64,000 nt of DNA, taken from contig NC_090319.1 in NCBI RefSeq assembly GCF_040869045.1, positions 340,918,302 to 340,982,301 on the forward strand, in the 5' to 3' direction. Position numbers and translations under genes: made by a program. The stretch comes from Eurosta solidaginis (lineage: Eukaryota; Arthropoda; Insecta; Diptera; Tephritidae). The notes under the pieces were generated by a model that was not told the origin of the DNA, made no database searches, and was given only the letters and a program-made list of their open reading frames with translations. The stretch's first letter is position 1, and each line of letters starts with the position of its first letter. Of the stretch, positions 21,652 to 34,645 are shown in pieces.

Positions 21652-22044
21652 CTTTAAGGCCACTGATACATTCATCCTTTAGCTAAGAAGTAATTTTCTA
21701 TAACTGCAAGGCACGCAATGCTGCCTGGCTGTCTGAAATAATGAGCGTACTCCTCGAAAACAAGCCCTTTCGTAGTAATGCTCTACGAAAAACTTCTATT
21801 ACATGGATTTCGGCCTCAAAAAAGTGGGGTAGCATACCTATCTTATCGAACTCTTGATCAACAAATTTTAATCCTTCCTTGAACCAGACTTTTGAAATAG
21901 GATCCGTATATGGATTCTTTTTTTTTACAGAGTTCTGTCCACAACGGGCTTCTTTATATTCCGTATGCTTCCAGGCGTGGTAGTAAACTGGGATTTCCTA
22001 TATATTTTCTTACTACTTTCATTTGCCTTGCCATGTTTACACTT

Positions 22045-22385
22045 TTTAAATAAAACAAATAAATAAATGTAATGCGCGATAACTTCTGAAGTGGTTTCAG
22101 GCCGAGCTTCTCTTCTAATTGGCATCATGCTTCTTTTTCAATTTTTCCTACAAATTTGTGGAAGAGGACCTACTTCTTTTATGCCGACTCCGAAAGGCAT
22201 CTGGGAGCTTTTCATGACAGAAATACACCCGAGTGCTTGCCAAACACATCCGAGGGGCGACTCAGCTTGGAGTAATTTTCTTCTAATTGAAAAACTTGTT
22301 TTTAAAATATTTATGTTGCTTTGCCCCAAGCGTGAGCCCAGGATCTTCGGTGTGGTAGACGAAGCACGCTACCATCACACCACGT
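22045..22385 (-). repeat. tRNA-derived SINE, copy 3
   Basis: This is a near-full copy. Plus-strand order is an AAATAAATAAATG tail, GCGCGATAACTTC, GGCCGAGCTTCTCTTC, GGCATCTGGGAGCTTTTCATG, GAGGGGCGAC, then GTGGTAGACGAAGCACGCTACC. The last is the tRNA-like head read on the minus strand. Short frames over it (108 and 63 codons) are incidental. Confidence 0.75.
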
Positions 22386-22674
22386 CGGTTGCGCTCTTTA
22401 GCTCAGAGATATTTTGAAGTCTTAATGCAGCAAGTGTTGCCTCTTTATCTTTTAGAACAAGAGAAAAGGGAGCTATTTACAGTAAATTACTGAGCGACGT
22501 TCTCATCGCACCTGTTATGCCAATACAAACTAGTCGATGCAGTTTGCTTAATTTTGTTATTGCTGTTCTTTGTGTGGCTACGGCCACCGAACTAAGGAAG
22601 CATAAGTGAATATTGGCTTCACGATAGTACTAAATGTACAAAATACCATTTTGGGAGATACCCGCCATGTTTTC
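22386..22674. other. unassigned sequence
   Basis: Nothing was recognised between the SINE and the next dispersed repeat. Confidence 0.4.
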
Positions 22675-22900
22675 CTATAGAGGCGGGCGCAGGCAAAAAA
22701 AAGCTTTTGTTGTTGATATTGCAGCGATAAAGACATTCCCCGAAGGTTTTGGGGAGAGTTAGTGTTGTTGATGGTCCATTGTCGGGTTTGGATCCAGTAC
22801 GTTCCGGTAACAAGCACCAGTAAGGTACAAGTCCGAAAGTCTCGGGACCGATTTAGTATAACCACATTGAACCCTCTACAGCCCTTTGGGATCACATCAA
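22675..22900. repeat. dispersed repeat P, copy 1 (partial)
   Basis: Shares GCGATAAAGACATTCCCCGAAGG, TTGATGGTCC, GTACGTTCCGGTA and AAGCACCA with fuller copies near 31400 and 35550. The family is unclassified; no coding potential. The open frames across it (105 and 64 codons, minus) are therefore not genes. Confidence 0.6.
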
Positions 22901-23764
22901 CTTTTCTTTGATGAGCAGGGCTTGTTGCATGAGATTGTATATTGTTTCTTCGTGCATTCAGTTTACTATTGACCCTCCGAGCTCAAGACGGATTTTGCTT
23001 CTCTTTAGCATAGACCTTGCCAATCATAGCTTGTTCGACAGCTGATGTATCGTGTTTCTCACTACTTCGGTCGGGGAACTCTGGTTAGTTAATCAAAAGT
23101 CACCGCCTATTAGTAAGTTACATTCGGAAATATATGATTATATACGGGTACGATTTTTGATCAGAATGGCTGTGGTGTTATTAGTATGGACATCTCACAT
23201 AAAGGAGATCAACCTAAACAATTTCTCACTGTGTATGAATCAATTTACTTATTAGTCAGGAAAATCCACGGAGACGGCTATTAATAACATCATGCAAAAA
23301 GTTTCAAAGGCTTTAGAGACTTAAAATATAGCCCTTTATGCTTTTATTAACAACTCAGTGGTTCTACCATAAAGCTTGGAAATAATCATATCAGTATCTT
23401 CTTTTAAATTCTGTTTGACATTTAATTTCCAACGCCTTGAAAGAAAACACTGTGCAACGTTAAAAAGATGTAATTGGCGCCAATATGACTGCCGTCGGTA
23501 AAATAGCTCTACCGCTAAAAATGCCACTAAGGCGACAGAGTTGCAACAGCAACAATTACCGTGGTAATTTGAATTATGCAAATGCTACGCAATGTAGTAT
23601 ATCACATATACATACACACACACATCCATGCATACACGTACACATGAGCGTGCACGACGTCATATTAGTAAATGCGTTTGCAACTAAAGACAATGTCATC
23701 AACATTTTTAGCGCCACGTTGCACCACATGTTTTACATTCTTTCTTTACTCAAAGATGTAACTT
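22901..23764. other. unassigned sequence with a short CA microsatellite
   Basis: No gene is supported. A CATACACACACACA run lies at about 23608-23625. Confidence 0.45.
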
Positions 23765-25686
23765 TTTATACTCAGTTGAGCAGAGCTCACAGAGTATATT
23801 AAATTTGATTGAATAATGGTTGGTTGTACATATATAAAGGAATCGAGATAGATATAGACTTCCATATATCAAAATAATCAGGATCGAAAAAAAATTTGAT
23901 TGAGCCATGTCCGTCCGTCCGTCCGTCCGTCCGTCCGCCCGTTAACACGATAACTTGAGTAACTTTTGAGGTATTTTTATGAAATTTGGTATGTAGGTTC
24001 CTGAGCACTCATCACAGATCGCTATTTAAAATGAACGATATCGGACTATAACCACGCCCACTTTTTCGATATCGAAAATTTCGAAAAACCAAAAAAGTGC
24101 GATAATTCATTACAAAAGACCGACACAGCGACGAAACTTGGTAGAGGAGTTGAACTTATGACGCAGAATAGAAAATTAGTAAAATTTTGGACAATGGGCG
24201 TGGCACCGCCCACTTTTAAAAGAAGGTAATTTAAAATCTTTGCAAGCTGTTATTTGGCAGTCGTTGAAGATATCATTATGAAATTTGGCAGGAACGTTAC
24301 TCCTATTACTATATGTACGCTTAATAAAAATTTGCAAAATCGGAGATGGACCACGCCCACTTTAAAAAAGAAATTTTTTTTAAAGTAAAATTTTAACAAA
24401 AAATTTAATATCTTTACAGTATATAAGTAAATTATGTCAACATTCAACTCCAGTAATAATATGGTGCAGCAAAATACAAAAATAAAAGAAAATTTCAAAA
24501 TGGGCGTGGCTCCGCCCTTTTTCATTTAATTTGTCTAGGATACTTTTAACGCCATAAGTCGACCAAAAATTAACCAATCCTTTTGAAATTTGGTAGGGGC
24601 ATAGATTTTATGACGTTAACTGTTTTCTGTGAAAATGGGCGAAATCGGTTGATGCCACGCCCAGTTTTTATACACAGTCGTCCGTCTGTCCTTCCGCATG
24701 GCCGTTAACACGATAACTTGAGCAAAAATCGATATATCTTTACTAACCTCAGTTCACGTACTTATCTGAACTCACTTTATCTTGGTATGAAAAATAAACG
24801 AAATCCGACTATGATCACGCCCACTTTTTCGAAAATTACGAAAAATGAAAAAAATGCCATAATTCTATACCAAATACGAAAAAAGGGATGAAATATGGTA
24901 AGGTAATTGGATTGGTTTATTGACGCGAAATATAACTTTGGAAAAAACTTTGTAAAATGGTTGTGACACCTACCATATTAAGTAGAAGAAAATGAAAAAG
25001 TTCTGCAGGGCGAAATAAAAAACCCTTAAAATCTTGGCAGGTATTACATATATAATTAAATTAGCGGTATCCAACAGATGATGTTCTGGGTCACCCTGGC
25101 CCACATTTTGGTCGATATCTGGAAAACGCCTTCACATATACAACTACCACCACTCCCTTTTAAAACTCTCATTAATACCTTTAATTTGATACCCATATCG
25201 TACAAACTCATTCTAGAGTCACCCCTAGTCCACCTTTATGGCGATATCTCGAAAAGGCGTCCACATATAGAACTAAGGCCCACTCCCTTTTAAAAATACG
25301 CATTAACACCTTTCATTTGATACCCATATCGTGCAAACAAAGTCTAGAGTCACCTCTGGTCCACCTTTATGGCGATATTTCGAAACGGCATCCACCTATA
25401 GAACTAAGGCCCACTCCCTTTTAAAATACTCATTAACACCATTCGTCAACCCTGATCCACCTTTATGGCTATATCCCTAAATGGCGTCCACCTATAGAAC
25501 TATGGCCCACTCCCTCATAAAATACTTTTTAATGCCTTTCATTTGATACACATGTCATACAAGCACATTCCAGGGTTTCCCTCTGTTCATTTTCCTACAT
25601 GGTTATTTTCCCTTATGCTGTAACCATAGCTCTCAACTGAGTATATAATGTTCGGTTACACCCGAACTTAACCTTCCTTACTTGTT
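23765..25686 (+). mobile_element. Helentron-like (HINE) element, family I, copy D
   Basis: TATACTCAGTTGAG (23767-23780) pairs with CTCAACTGAGTATA (25632-25645), a perfect 14-bp subterminal inverted repeat. The (CCGT)n microsatellite is at about 23909-23940. A tail hairpin, GTTCGG (25650-25655) with CCGAAC (25662-25667), precedes the end CTTACTTGTT. The right third holds 130-bp repeat units, one of them shortened near 25440. No coding capacity. Copy E abuts it directly. Confidence 0.8.
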
Positions 25687-27610
25687 TATACTCAGTTGAG
25701 CAGAGCTCACAGAGTATATTAAGTTTGATTGCATAACGGTTGGTTGTACAGGTATAAAGGAATCGAGATAGATATAGACTTCCATATATCAAAATTATCA
25801 GTATCGAAAAAAAATTTGATTGAGCCATGTCCGTCCGTCCGTCTGTCCGTCTGTCCCTTAACACAATAACTTGAGTAAATTTTGAGGTATCTTGATGAAA
25901 TTTAGTATGTAGGTTCCTGGGCACTCATCTCAAATCGCTATTTAAACCGAACGATATCGGACTATAACCACGCCCAATTTTTCGATATCGAAAATTTCGA
26001 AAAACAAAAAAATGCGATAATTCATTGCCAAAGACGGATGAAGCGATGAAACTTGGTAGATGGGGTGACCTTATGACGCAGAATAGAAAATTAGTAAAAT
26101 GTTGGACAATGGGCGTGGCACCGCCCACTTTTAAAAGAAAGTAATATAAAATGTTAGCAAGCTGTAATTTGGCAGTCGTTGAAGACATCATGATGAAATT
26201 TGGCAGAAACGTTACTACTATTACTATATATGTGTTAAATAAAAGTTAGCAAAATCGGAAAAAAATGTTTTAAAATTCAAATTTTAACAAAAAATTTAAT
26301 ATCTTTACTGTATATAAGTAACTTAAGTCAACATTCAACTCCAGTAATGATATGGTGCAACAAAATACAAAAATAAAAGAAAATTTCAAAATGGGCGTGG
26401 TTCATTTAGTTTGTCTAGAATACTTTTAATGCCATAAGTCGAACAAAAATTTACCAATCCTTGTGAAATTTGGTAAGGGCATAGCTTCTACGATGGTAAC
26501 TGCTTTCTGTGAAAATGGGCGGAATCGGTTGAGGCCACGCCCAGTTTTTATATACAGTCGACCGTCTGTCCTTCCGCTCAGCCGTTAACACGGTAACTTG
26601 AGCAAAAAACTATATATCTTTACTAAACTCAGTTGACGTACTTACATGAACTCACTTCGTATTGGTGTAAAAAATGGCTGAAATCCGACTATGACCACGC
26701 CTTCTTTTTCGATATCGAAAATTACGAAAAATGAAAAAAATGCCATAATTATATACCAAATACGAAAAAAGGGACGAAACATGGTAATTGGAATGGTTTA
26801 TTGACGCAAAATATAACTTTAGAAAAAAACTTTGTAAAATGGGTGTGACACCTACCATATTAAGTAGAAGAAATTGAAAAAATTCTGCAGGGCGAAATCG
26901 AAAGCCCTTGGAATCATGACAGGAATACTGTTCGTGGTATTGCATATATAAATAAATTAGCGGTACCCGACAGATGATGGTTTGGGTAACCTTTGTCCAC
27001 ATTTTGGCCGATATCTCGAAAACGCGTTCACATATACAACTACCACCACTCCATTTTAAAACCCTAATTAATACCTTTAATTTGATACACATATCGTACA
27101 TTATAGTTTCACCCTGGTCCACCTTGATGGCGATATCTCGAAAAGGCGACCACCTATAGAACTAAGGCCCACTCCCTTTTAAAATACTCATTAACACATT
27201 TCATTTAATATTCATATCGTACAAACAAATTCTAGGGTGACCCCTGGTCCACCTTTATGACGATATCTCGAAAAGGCGTCCACCCATAGAACTGAGGCCC
27301 ACTCCCTTTTAAAATACTCATTAACACCTTTCTTTTGATACCGATATTGTACAAATGCATTCTAGAGTTACCCCTGGCCCACCTATATGGCGATATCTCG
27401 AAAAGGCGTCCACCTATAGGACTATGGTCCACTCTCTTTTAAAATACTCTTTAATACCTTCCATTTGATAAACATATCATACAAACACATTCCAGGGTTA
27501 CACTAGGTTCATTTTCATACATGATGATTTTCCCTTTTTTTTGTCCCCATAGCTCTCAGCTGAGTATGTAATATTCGGTTACTCCCGAACATAGCCGTCC
27601 TTAATTGTTT
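25687..27610 (+). mobile_element. Helentron-like (HINE) element, family I, copy E
   Basis: It starts with TATACTCAGTTGAG at 25687 immediately after the last base of copy D, in the same orientation. It has the same landmarks: GTCCGTCCGTCTGTCCG core, GGGCGTGGCACCGCCCAC hairpins, a 130-bp repeat zone (about 26960-27500), CTCAGCTGAGTATG and a tail hairpin. It is similar in length to copy D but clearly diverged from it. Confidence 0.8.
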
Positions 27611-28079
27611 TTCTTATTTTTGAGTGTCACAGGAACGGGTTCGTTTGGTTTCCTAATTTCGTTGCACTTATCTACTTATTACATATTTGCTGGGTAGTAT
27701 TTACATATATACGCACGGCATGGGTGTGCCTGCAACAATGTGTACGTACTTGCAACATGCCAGCATGTTCTTAGCAATATCTTAATTACCCTGAGAATTT
27801 GCATTTTACGACTCCTTGAATGCCGTCATGTAAAATCCAAAATTTGTACAAATTTTGTATTGTGGCATGAGGAAGCGCAAGATGTTTGCAATTATTTTCG
27901 CCTAATGGCAAACACATGCTCTACTTAAATGTTGGAATGCAATAAGGTTGCACTGTGATTCTGTGCTGGATTAATTTGGGGAATTGTGTAAGGTTAAAAA
28001 AGCGTCGATCATAATTGGCTTTTCAAATGCAACTTTTGTAATATTTTACTTACAATACGGAAAAAAGAATCAGCCAGCT
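27611..28079. other. unassigned sequence
   Basis: Nothing recognisable. Confidence 0.4.
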
Positions 28080-29975
28080 TATTGCATTGCACTGTTCAAA
28101 TGATTATGGTCGTCCAAAAAGACGCGCTAGTCCCTTATTCGTTAGACTTACTGGCACTAATTGGTTACAACAAGGGCGTTTCAATCGTTTTGCTACTGGT
28201 CCTTCCAGCGGCGTGGAGAACGCCCGCTGTTCTTGCTTCCATATGCGGCTTCCAATAAGAATACATTTTTCGCTGGAGCATCATCTTTTGTCATTCGCAA
28301 AACATGGCAGGGCTAACCAGCGTCGCCGCTGTTTTTTGATTCGCAAGACTATGCTGATGTCTGCATAAAGTTCGTATAGCTTATCGTTAAATTTACTTCG
28401 GTACACACCGTCGGCGACGCATAGATGCCCATTAATCTTTGAAAGAACTTATCTATCGAACACTCCCAGTGCCACCAGATCTGACGTTGTCATACTTCTG
28501 CACCATATAGGAGAACGGGTACGATAAGTGACTTGTAGGTCATGGTTTCCGAGGGAGGACTTTTCTCAATTAATGGTAAGATTTTTTCGTAAGAGTGATT
28601 CTTCGCTGGATTTCAAAGCTGATGTTGTTGTTTGTGTGAATGTTTGCTCCCAACTAAAAGAAGTCGAAATAACGGCTGCCAACAGTGACGTGATTTCCAG
28701 GGCGCAAATGCGCTGACTCTGTGCTTGTAGGCTCCGATTTATCTTCGTTCACCACCAGACGCATCTTTTCCGCTTCTTTTTTAATTTCTGAGTAAGCAGT
28801 ATTTAAAAAGGCGCAGTTTTTGAAAAGCTCCGTAGTTGTTCAACCAGCGGACGGGGCCTTGCTTTTTTTAGATCTGCTCATCGCTATTCTTACTTCGTTA
28901 CTGTCGATGGCGGTAACATTTATTCCATCATCATCGATTGCGGGCCCGCTTTTGTCATTTCACTTGTTCTTTTTTGCTCTCTCTATACTTAGGAGCACAT
29001 AGAAGCGTTCATTTTATAATCTAAGCACCTTATCGACATCGGTTACCAGGTCGCCATTTCCTTTTTTACAGGAGTTTTCCGTTTGCTACCAGTTTTTTGA
29101 TAAAATTTTAGAACGTTATTCCTGACGGTTAGCAGTTTAAGCTCCTCGCACTCATGCCTTTCTGTTTCTGCTTTTTTCTTTTTGTAAAGGCAAGTCGCTT
29201 CCCCTTTCAACTCGCGGTAGCGTTCACACATTCTTTTCGTTGCGGTAGCCCTGTAGGCAGCGCCCTTTTTTCGGTTGCAAAAAGCCATTCTTAATCGTAA
29301 CATTTTTTTTTTCGTGGTCACCACTAAACAATTTTTTCCTCATAAACATTACGAAGTGTTTTGGGTATATGCTCCCACTGCTCCTGCATTCTGTGTGGTT
29401 GACTTGTACTCTCAGGTGTGAGGGACGGGTTGCGATTGAAGCCTTTCAACGTCTAGCTTCCCTTGTGTATTTGTTCCATGCTTCTGGCCGCGCTACAGAG
29501 GCCGCGTATTTTGCCTGCAACCAGAGAGTGATCGATGTTGGGTCCTCTAATCGTGCGAATCTTAAACACTGGAGGCATGTCGTCCGTCTATCACAACGTA
29601 GTCGATCTGCTTATATTGATCAGAGGGCAGGCATGTAGCTTGATTTATAATATTTTTTATGTTCCACGCGCCGGATGTGGCTATGTTTCGAGTACCGGCA
29701 GAGTCAATCAGCCTGACTCCATAAAGAGAGGTTTTATTGTGTAGGCTGAACTTTCGGACTGTGCGGTCAAAAACAGTTTCTTTGCCCACCCTGACTTTAA
29801 ACTTGCCAAGCACTACTTTTATATCATAGCGGGGCAGTGCTCGCATGGGCGTTCTTAGAAAGCTTCGTTTACCTCATCACCTTTCTCCTCTATTGGTGTA
29901 CGGGCGCAGATGAGCGATATCTTAAAAAATGTCCTTTTTATTTGGATAGCGCCGAAACTTTCGTCTTCAGGCTTA
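28080..29975 (-). pseudogene. decayed RTE-clade LINE
   Basis: Read on the minus strand from the right. An APE endonuclease region comes first: LPRYDIKVVLGKFKVRVGKE near 29846-29787, FSLHNKTSLYGVRLIDSAG near 29740, and QIDYVVIDGRHASSV near 29606-29562. A basic linker follows (ATKRMCERYRELKGEA, YKKKKAETERHECEE; 29240-29140). After a deletion near 29000, late RT/thumb sequence appears: AEKMRLVVNEDKS (about 28770), ESAHLRPGNHVTVGS, and TYKSLIVPVLLYGAE (about 28545-28500). The familiar RTE 3' end follows to about 28080. The catalytic GDFN-type block reads GKFK, and stops and shifts are frequent. It is dead. Most of the RT palm, including YADD, is missing. Confidence 0.75.
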
Positions 29976-31224
29976 CATTGCACTTATTTGGATGGCCATT
30001 CCTGTAAATTTCACAATTTTCAAATTTCTTCCTTTCTTGCTTCGTCCTTTGCATTCCTTAGATGACGGTGACGTTGGCTTTGCTTTCACGAGAACATCAA
30101 CCAACCGAAAAACGAGCCACTTAATCCAAACAGACACTTGATGGCGAACAGACTCTGCCGATGAAATCGCACAGCTAGCCTTTTAAGCTATTCGCTTAGT
30201 GGCTTATCCAAATTGTTACCTTCTCACATAAGTGGCTAACCAGAGCATATTTCCCCGCAAGTGACTGGCAGTAGAGAGCTGCTTGAACCGCATGCAAAAT
30301 ATCGCTCTGACCATTCCCTGGTGAATGACGGTCAGAAGCCTGCCCTACTTGCGTGGACTTATACAGATGTCTCCACCCTACCTTAGTCAATTACACCCAA
30401 GTCCTTTTGCAAAAGTATAGCTTGTGAGAGCAATGTTGCTGTGCCCTGCTATGCTATCTAAGTAAAGCTGGCTTTGAAAGCCCAAAACCAAATCACCCAT
30501 GCGGCTGGTAGATGAAAACACCTGAACCGACTGAATGATATATGCTAGTATGTATTTATAGGTTTATTTCGGCGTTTTTTTTTACAATTTTTGTGTTCAC
30601 AATTTATTTTTCCTTTAACACGTGAAATCAGGCATAAACAACTTCTAATAGTTGATTAATGTGGAAACTGTAGCTTTGAAGTTTCTACTTCCAAATGTCC
30701 GCTTTCAAGCGGAAAATAACAGTACCATCGGCGCCAAGAAGAAATAATCTTTCTTTGCCACGTACACAAACATACACAACTATATTGCTTACCATTCTTT
30801 GTTGTATGCTTTTATTTACATTGATGTTCAAACGCTACCGTAAACCACCAAGTCAACCTAAGGCGTGAAGTTTTACAGTTTTTCACAGAACTTAGTCTCA
30901 CCATCAGGATTAGGAACTATTGTGTGCGCCAAAAGGAAGTAACAGTTTATAAATAGTTCAGTTTGAAGCAGATATGAAGCAGTAGAACAAAATTTTTGAT
31001 AAACTAAAGCTATATATTTCAACTTTAAACGAAAACAAGGATGCATTTACAAATTGACGTATGAGCGCTGATATACATTTGCTTACGTAAGCATTTATGC
31101 CTTTGTTTATTTACCATTTATGACTTATCTTGTAGGTGGTCAATAAAATGATGCAAGTACTGTCGTTGCTTTTGCAAAAAAAAAAAAAAAAATTTGTTAT
31201 TGTGACGCTAACTATGTGGGCCTT
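29976..31224. other. unassigned sequence
   Basis: No gene is supported. An A homopolymer lies at about 31177-31192. Confidence 0.45.
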
Positions 31225-31399
31225 ACACTAGAGCTTCCGATGCTCGATAGATCAATTACTCAAATTGTTCGAATGCTCTAATATTCGGTTTTCAGAATTC
31301 GATTAGCAGAAATCGGACAGTCGTCGATTATTCGAAAATTTTGCTCGTTGTCAACTATTCGAATAACCGTTGCTTAGCCGAATGTTTTAAAAGTGTTAT
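31225..31399. repeat. ATTCGAAT-rich segment, left piece
   Basis: Rich in TTCGAATA/ATTCGA motifs (ATTGTTCGAATGC, GATTATTCGAAAA, CTATTCGAATAACC). A similar piece lies at 34545-34645. Both may be parts of one AT-rich element separated by later insertions; unproven. Confidence 0.35.
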
Positions 31400-31750
31400 C
31401 GATGTTGATGATCCTTTGCCGCATTCAGATTGGATACGTTCCGGTATCAAGCATCATTAAGGTATAAACTCGAGTATCTTGTTAATGATTTTTTATGACC
31501 AGATTAAACCTTATGTACCATCCTGCCCCTATCATCTAGATCGTTAAGGTACTTCGGGTCGCCAAAACCTCGGCTGCTAAAATAAACAATATTGGCCACT
31601 GGTAGGTGAGGTTGAGTAGCTATGAATCGTTCAGGCATCCCCTTAAAAGAGTTGCGCAAGCCATAATTGGTTATATTAATCACTACTTACGACAGGCATC
31701 TCTGCGGCGGGTACATTCTAAGCCCCTATCCTGCGGGGGGTAATACTATA
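31400..31750. repeat. dispersed repeat P, copy 2
   Basis: Contains TGTTATCGATGTTGATGATCC, GATACGTTCCGGTA, GTAGGTGAGGTTGAG, GAGTTGCGCAAGCC, ACGACAGGCAT and GGCGGGTACATTCTA, in the same order as copy 3 at 35545. No coding potential; the family is unclassified. Confidence 0.65.
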
Positions 31751-33367
31751 GCGTCAAACTTCATATCTCAAGATGAACCCTACAGTGGTTTTCTAACTCT
31801 GTTAAGGAATGAATATTATGTTCGATTTTAGATTCGACCATAAACAAACCAATTTGTATCACAACGCCATTTCTTTGGTTTAGCAAAGCCTTCATCAGTT
31901 AATTCAACATTTTCTGCTTCTTGTGGAATGATATTGGTTGCCTAAGGTTGGCTTCTGATATACACCTGTTCTGTTATTAGATTGCCTTCATAAGTAGGTC
32001 CTTATGTCGAGTATATCAAATTGCATTTAAGCGCGCCCAAACCCAAACCGTATAAAATCTATCGAAGAGAGAGGTGCGTGAAGTATCTTTAAAGTCAAAA
32101 ATATAGGTTTCGCATTCTGGGGATCTTGCATTATGAGTTTTAATGGAACAATGAACCAAAGGGCTACATAACTTCAGTGCAACCACTTTATCTCCACATA
32201 GTGCAGCATTTGCTTTGTCAAAAGGCTTTAAAATTTTAACTAAATTACAAATCTATTCCCACCTGCAGCTTTTGAGTATTCTTTGATCACAAAATTTATG
32301 AGGTTGCGGTTATGTTGTCACTTACAAAAAACGATTGTTGTAATGCTAAATACATGACTGATGCACTTACATGGTTTATCTTGTCACGTTTTGCCGCTTT
32401 TTTTTTTGAGGTGAGGACTTTTTATTTAGTCTAGACTATTTCTAGTAAAAATCAAAACAAATGCCGAACATGTATGTTACTTAACTGGCCTTTATGTAAT
32501 CCCTTAATGTGTAATACTGAAAAGTCCCAAAGAAACCCATTTATCTCCGAAATTATCGGAAAGTACTCGGAAAGTGATAGCAATACTAGCGCTGACATGT
32601 CTTTGAAACCAACGACATTCGTAGTACGATACTGGCTATACAACTGCATCACCCCGAGATATATTAAGTTTTTTGTCACTCAAGTATGTATGTATTAGCA
32701 AAAACATTTAAATTTTTTCGTCTAATTAGGTGTATTTAAATTTAAACCAATGTGCTATACGCAAAGTTATCCAACAATACATTAAATATTCTAATCACGT
32801 ATTCCTGGAGCAAAGGTGGGCAAAAATTAAAGATACATCTTATTGAGTTTCATAGAACTTTTTCGAAATCTGTGTTCAAAGCTCGCATGTAAGCCGATTG
32901 TTACTCATCACATCTCGGCCGATTTTCATCGGGCCTATATCGTGTTATACGACCACGTATCGAAAAGTAATTCACTCAAACGATAGATTAGAAACTATCA
33001 AGAGAGTCGGAAAATTGATATTAAATTATAGATCTAATGAGTACTGGAAGCCATCATTTCTCATATTTCCCTAATCCGATTGCCCATTTCAGAGTTACTG
33101 CGATTTAAAAAATGGATTTCGATCACGGATCAGATAACACGATACGGGCACTGATGTGGCAGGTATTTGCGATGACCACAAATGGGTTCCCAAAAATTGT
33201 AAAGTATTTAGATTTTGGACCATTTTTTGACTATTCACCAAAAAAATTTATTTTTCCTGAAATTATGTTTTTCACTCTCTAGTAATCTAATAATTGAACA
33301 ATGATTCAACAAAAAGACGCATTTATGTAACTAAGACATACATTCGAATAATAGTAACCCAACGATA
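31751..33367. other. unassigned AT-rich sequence
   Basis: The two overlapping opposite-strand frames near 32452-32698 (75 and 74 codons) have no recognisable features. Nothing else seen. Confidence 0.45.
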
Positions 33368-33570
33368 TCTTTATATATGAAAATCACGTGCCACATTGTT
33401 TGTCCGCGATGGACTTCGAAACTACTGAACCGATTTTGAATTTGTTTTGCACCCCATGTGTAGTTTGATATAACTTCAAATATAGGGTAATTTCTATCTC
33501 AGTTTATAGTGGTAATATCATTTTATTGCAATTTTTTTTTATATGTTTATACTTAATAATAAAATATTGC
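33368..33570 (+). mobile_element. possible Helitron 5' fragment
   Basis: Starts A|TCTTTATATATGAAAATCACGTG and continues TTGTTTGTCCGCGATGGACTTC. Those TC-TATATA starts are seen at Helitron 5' ends, here preceded by A. No CTRR terminus with a hairpin could be assigned downstream, so this is tentative. Confidence 0.35.
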
Positions 33571-33906
33571 GTATACGCACCGGCCCTCATATTTTCAGGT
33601 GGTGCGGATCTACTTCCGTGTAATTGGTTGGTGTTTAATTAAACAACGTCCTTATCAATAAGAAATATTATAGCGAATGATATCAAGTATAGCACATCAA
33701 CAGGCCCGTCGAGATGGGGATGGGGATGGGGTGACTACCCACGGAATCCGGGCTTCTTAGGGGGTCCGCGATTTAGAAGTACTAAGACATTTTTTTAATT
33801 CAGGAGAGTTTTAAGTTGTTCCATGTGCCATTTTTAAGCCGAATTTCAAAAGCAACGAATATCTGCATTTAGTTTTAATATTATAGTGAAGTGTGAAAAA
33901 TAAAAA
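33571..33906. other. unassigned sequence
   Basis: Holds a short GATGGG repeat (about 33714-33731). Nothing else recognised. Confidence 0.4.
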
Positions 33907-34529
33907 TCTATATATATAAAAAAAAGGCTAAAAAGTGTTAGTTGGTCTCCGGTGTTTGAAGAAAGGCGTCGGTCGATTCTGGTCAAACGTGGACCCGGGT
34001 ACCCCTAGAATGTGTTTATAGAATATGGATAACAAATGAAAGCTGTTGATGAGAGCTCTAAAGTAATTTTCATTGTGATATTCGATTTAGTGGCATCAAC
34101 CTGGCAAAACTGATAAATATGCATGCGAAGACGAAATAGGGACATGAATTAATAATACACACATACCTATTTACATATGTCTTATTCGATTTGCCTGAAA
34201 TTTGGTGTTAATTTGCCTATATTAGTATTTACGATCTTTTTTTCCGAGAAGTAGACCAGAGACGGACTGCGATGGGGATTAGGACTAGGACTGGGACTGA
34301 AACTCGGAGTGGGACTGGGACTGGGACTAGAACAAAAGAGATATACTGAGAGATAGATAGAATGAGACGAAGATGGAGATAGATGTAGCGAAAAGGACGG
34401 AGGGAGGAGTGAATAAAGGGATTAGGAAAAAGTAAAGAGGGCGAGGGCGGAGTTAGACGGAAAAAGCTTTTTAAAATGTATGCAGATAGGTAAAATTTAG
34501 TGCAGAACAGCGTCTGCCAGGTCTGCTAG
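33907..34529 (+). mobile_element. non-autonomous Helitron
   Basis: The 5' end is TCTATATATATAAAA preceded by A (33906). The 3' end is GCGTCTGCCAGGTCTGCTAG followed by T (34530). A|TC...CTAG|T is the rolling-circle Helitron signature, and a small hairpin (GCAGA...TCTGC) lies just upstream of the 3' end. 623 bp with no Rep/helicase frame. A (GGGACT)n-like minisatellite lies inside at 34283-34331. Confidence 0.7.
34283..34331 (+). repeat. GGGACT-type minisatellite
   Basis: Several hexamer units of AGGACT/GGGACT/GGGACTGG run in tandem within the Helitron. Confidence 0.7.
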
Positions 34530-34544
34530 TAATCTAATAGATTA

Positions 34545-34645
34545 AACTATTCGAATAGTGAAATTCGATTTATAAAAATTTATCCAAAATCAAATAATCG
34601 AATATTCGTTTAATTAATTTTTCGAATATTTTTAAGATCACTAGG
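34545..34645. repeat. ATTCGAAT-rich segment, right piece
   Basis: Dense in CTATTCGAATAG, AATCGAATATTCG and TTTTTCGAATA. Resembles 31225-31399. Confidence 0.35.

Larger units (their letters stand above)
20053..21905 (-). pseudogene. decayed LINE, RNase H domain and 3' end
   Basis: Read on the minus strand from 21905, this is the C-terminal part of a non-LTR retrotransposon ORF2 with RNase H. Landmarks are FFEAEIHVIEV (about 21835-21803), LIISDSQAALRALQ (around 21750) and NQVLLRWVPEHQGHKGNE (around 21625), the classic E, D and WVPGH-type blocks. A zinc-type tail (DTPDHILCECSG) is readable near 20260. The element ends in a (TAA)n tail at 20053-20070. In-frame stops and shifts abound. A MITE and a tandem duplication interrupt it. 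RNase H plus a TAA tail suggests the I/R1/LOA side of LINEs, but the clade is not settled. Confidence 0.75.
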
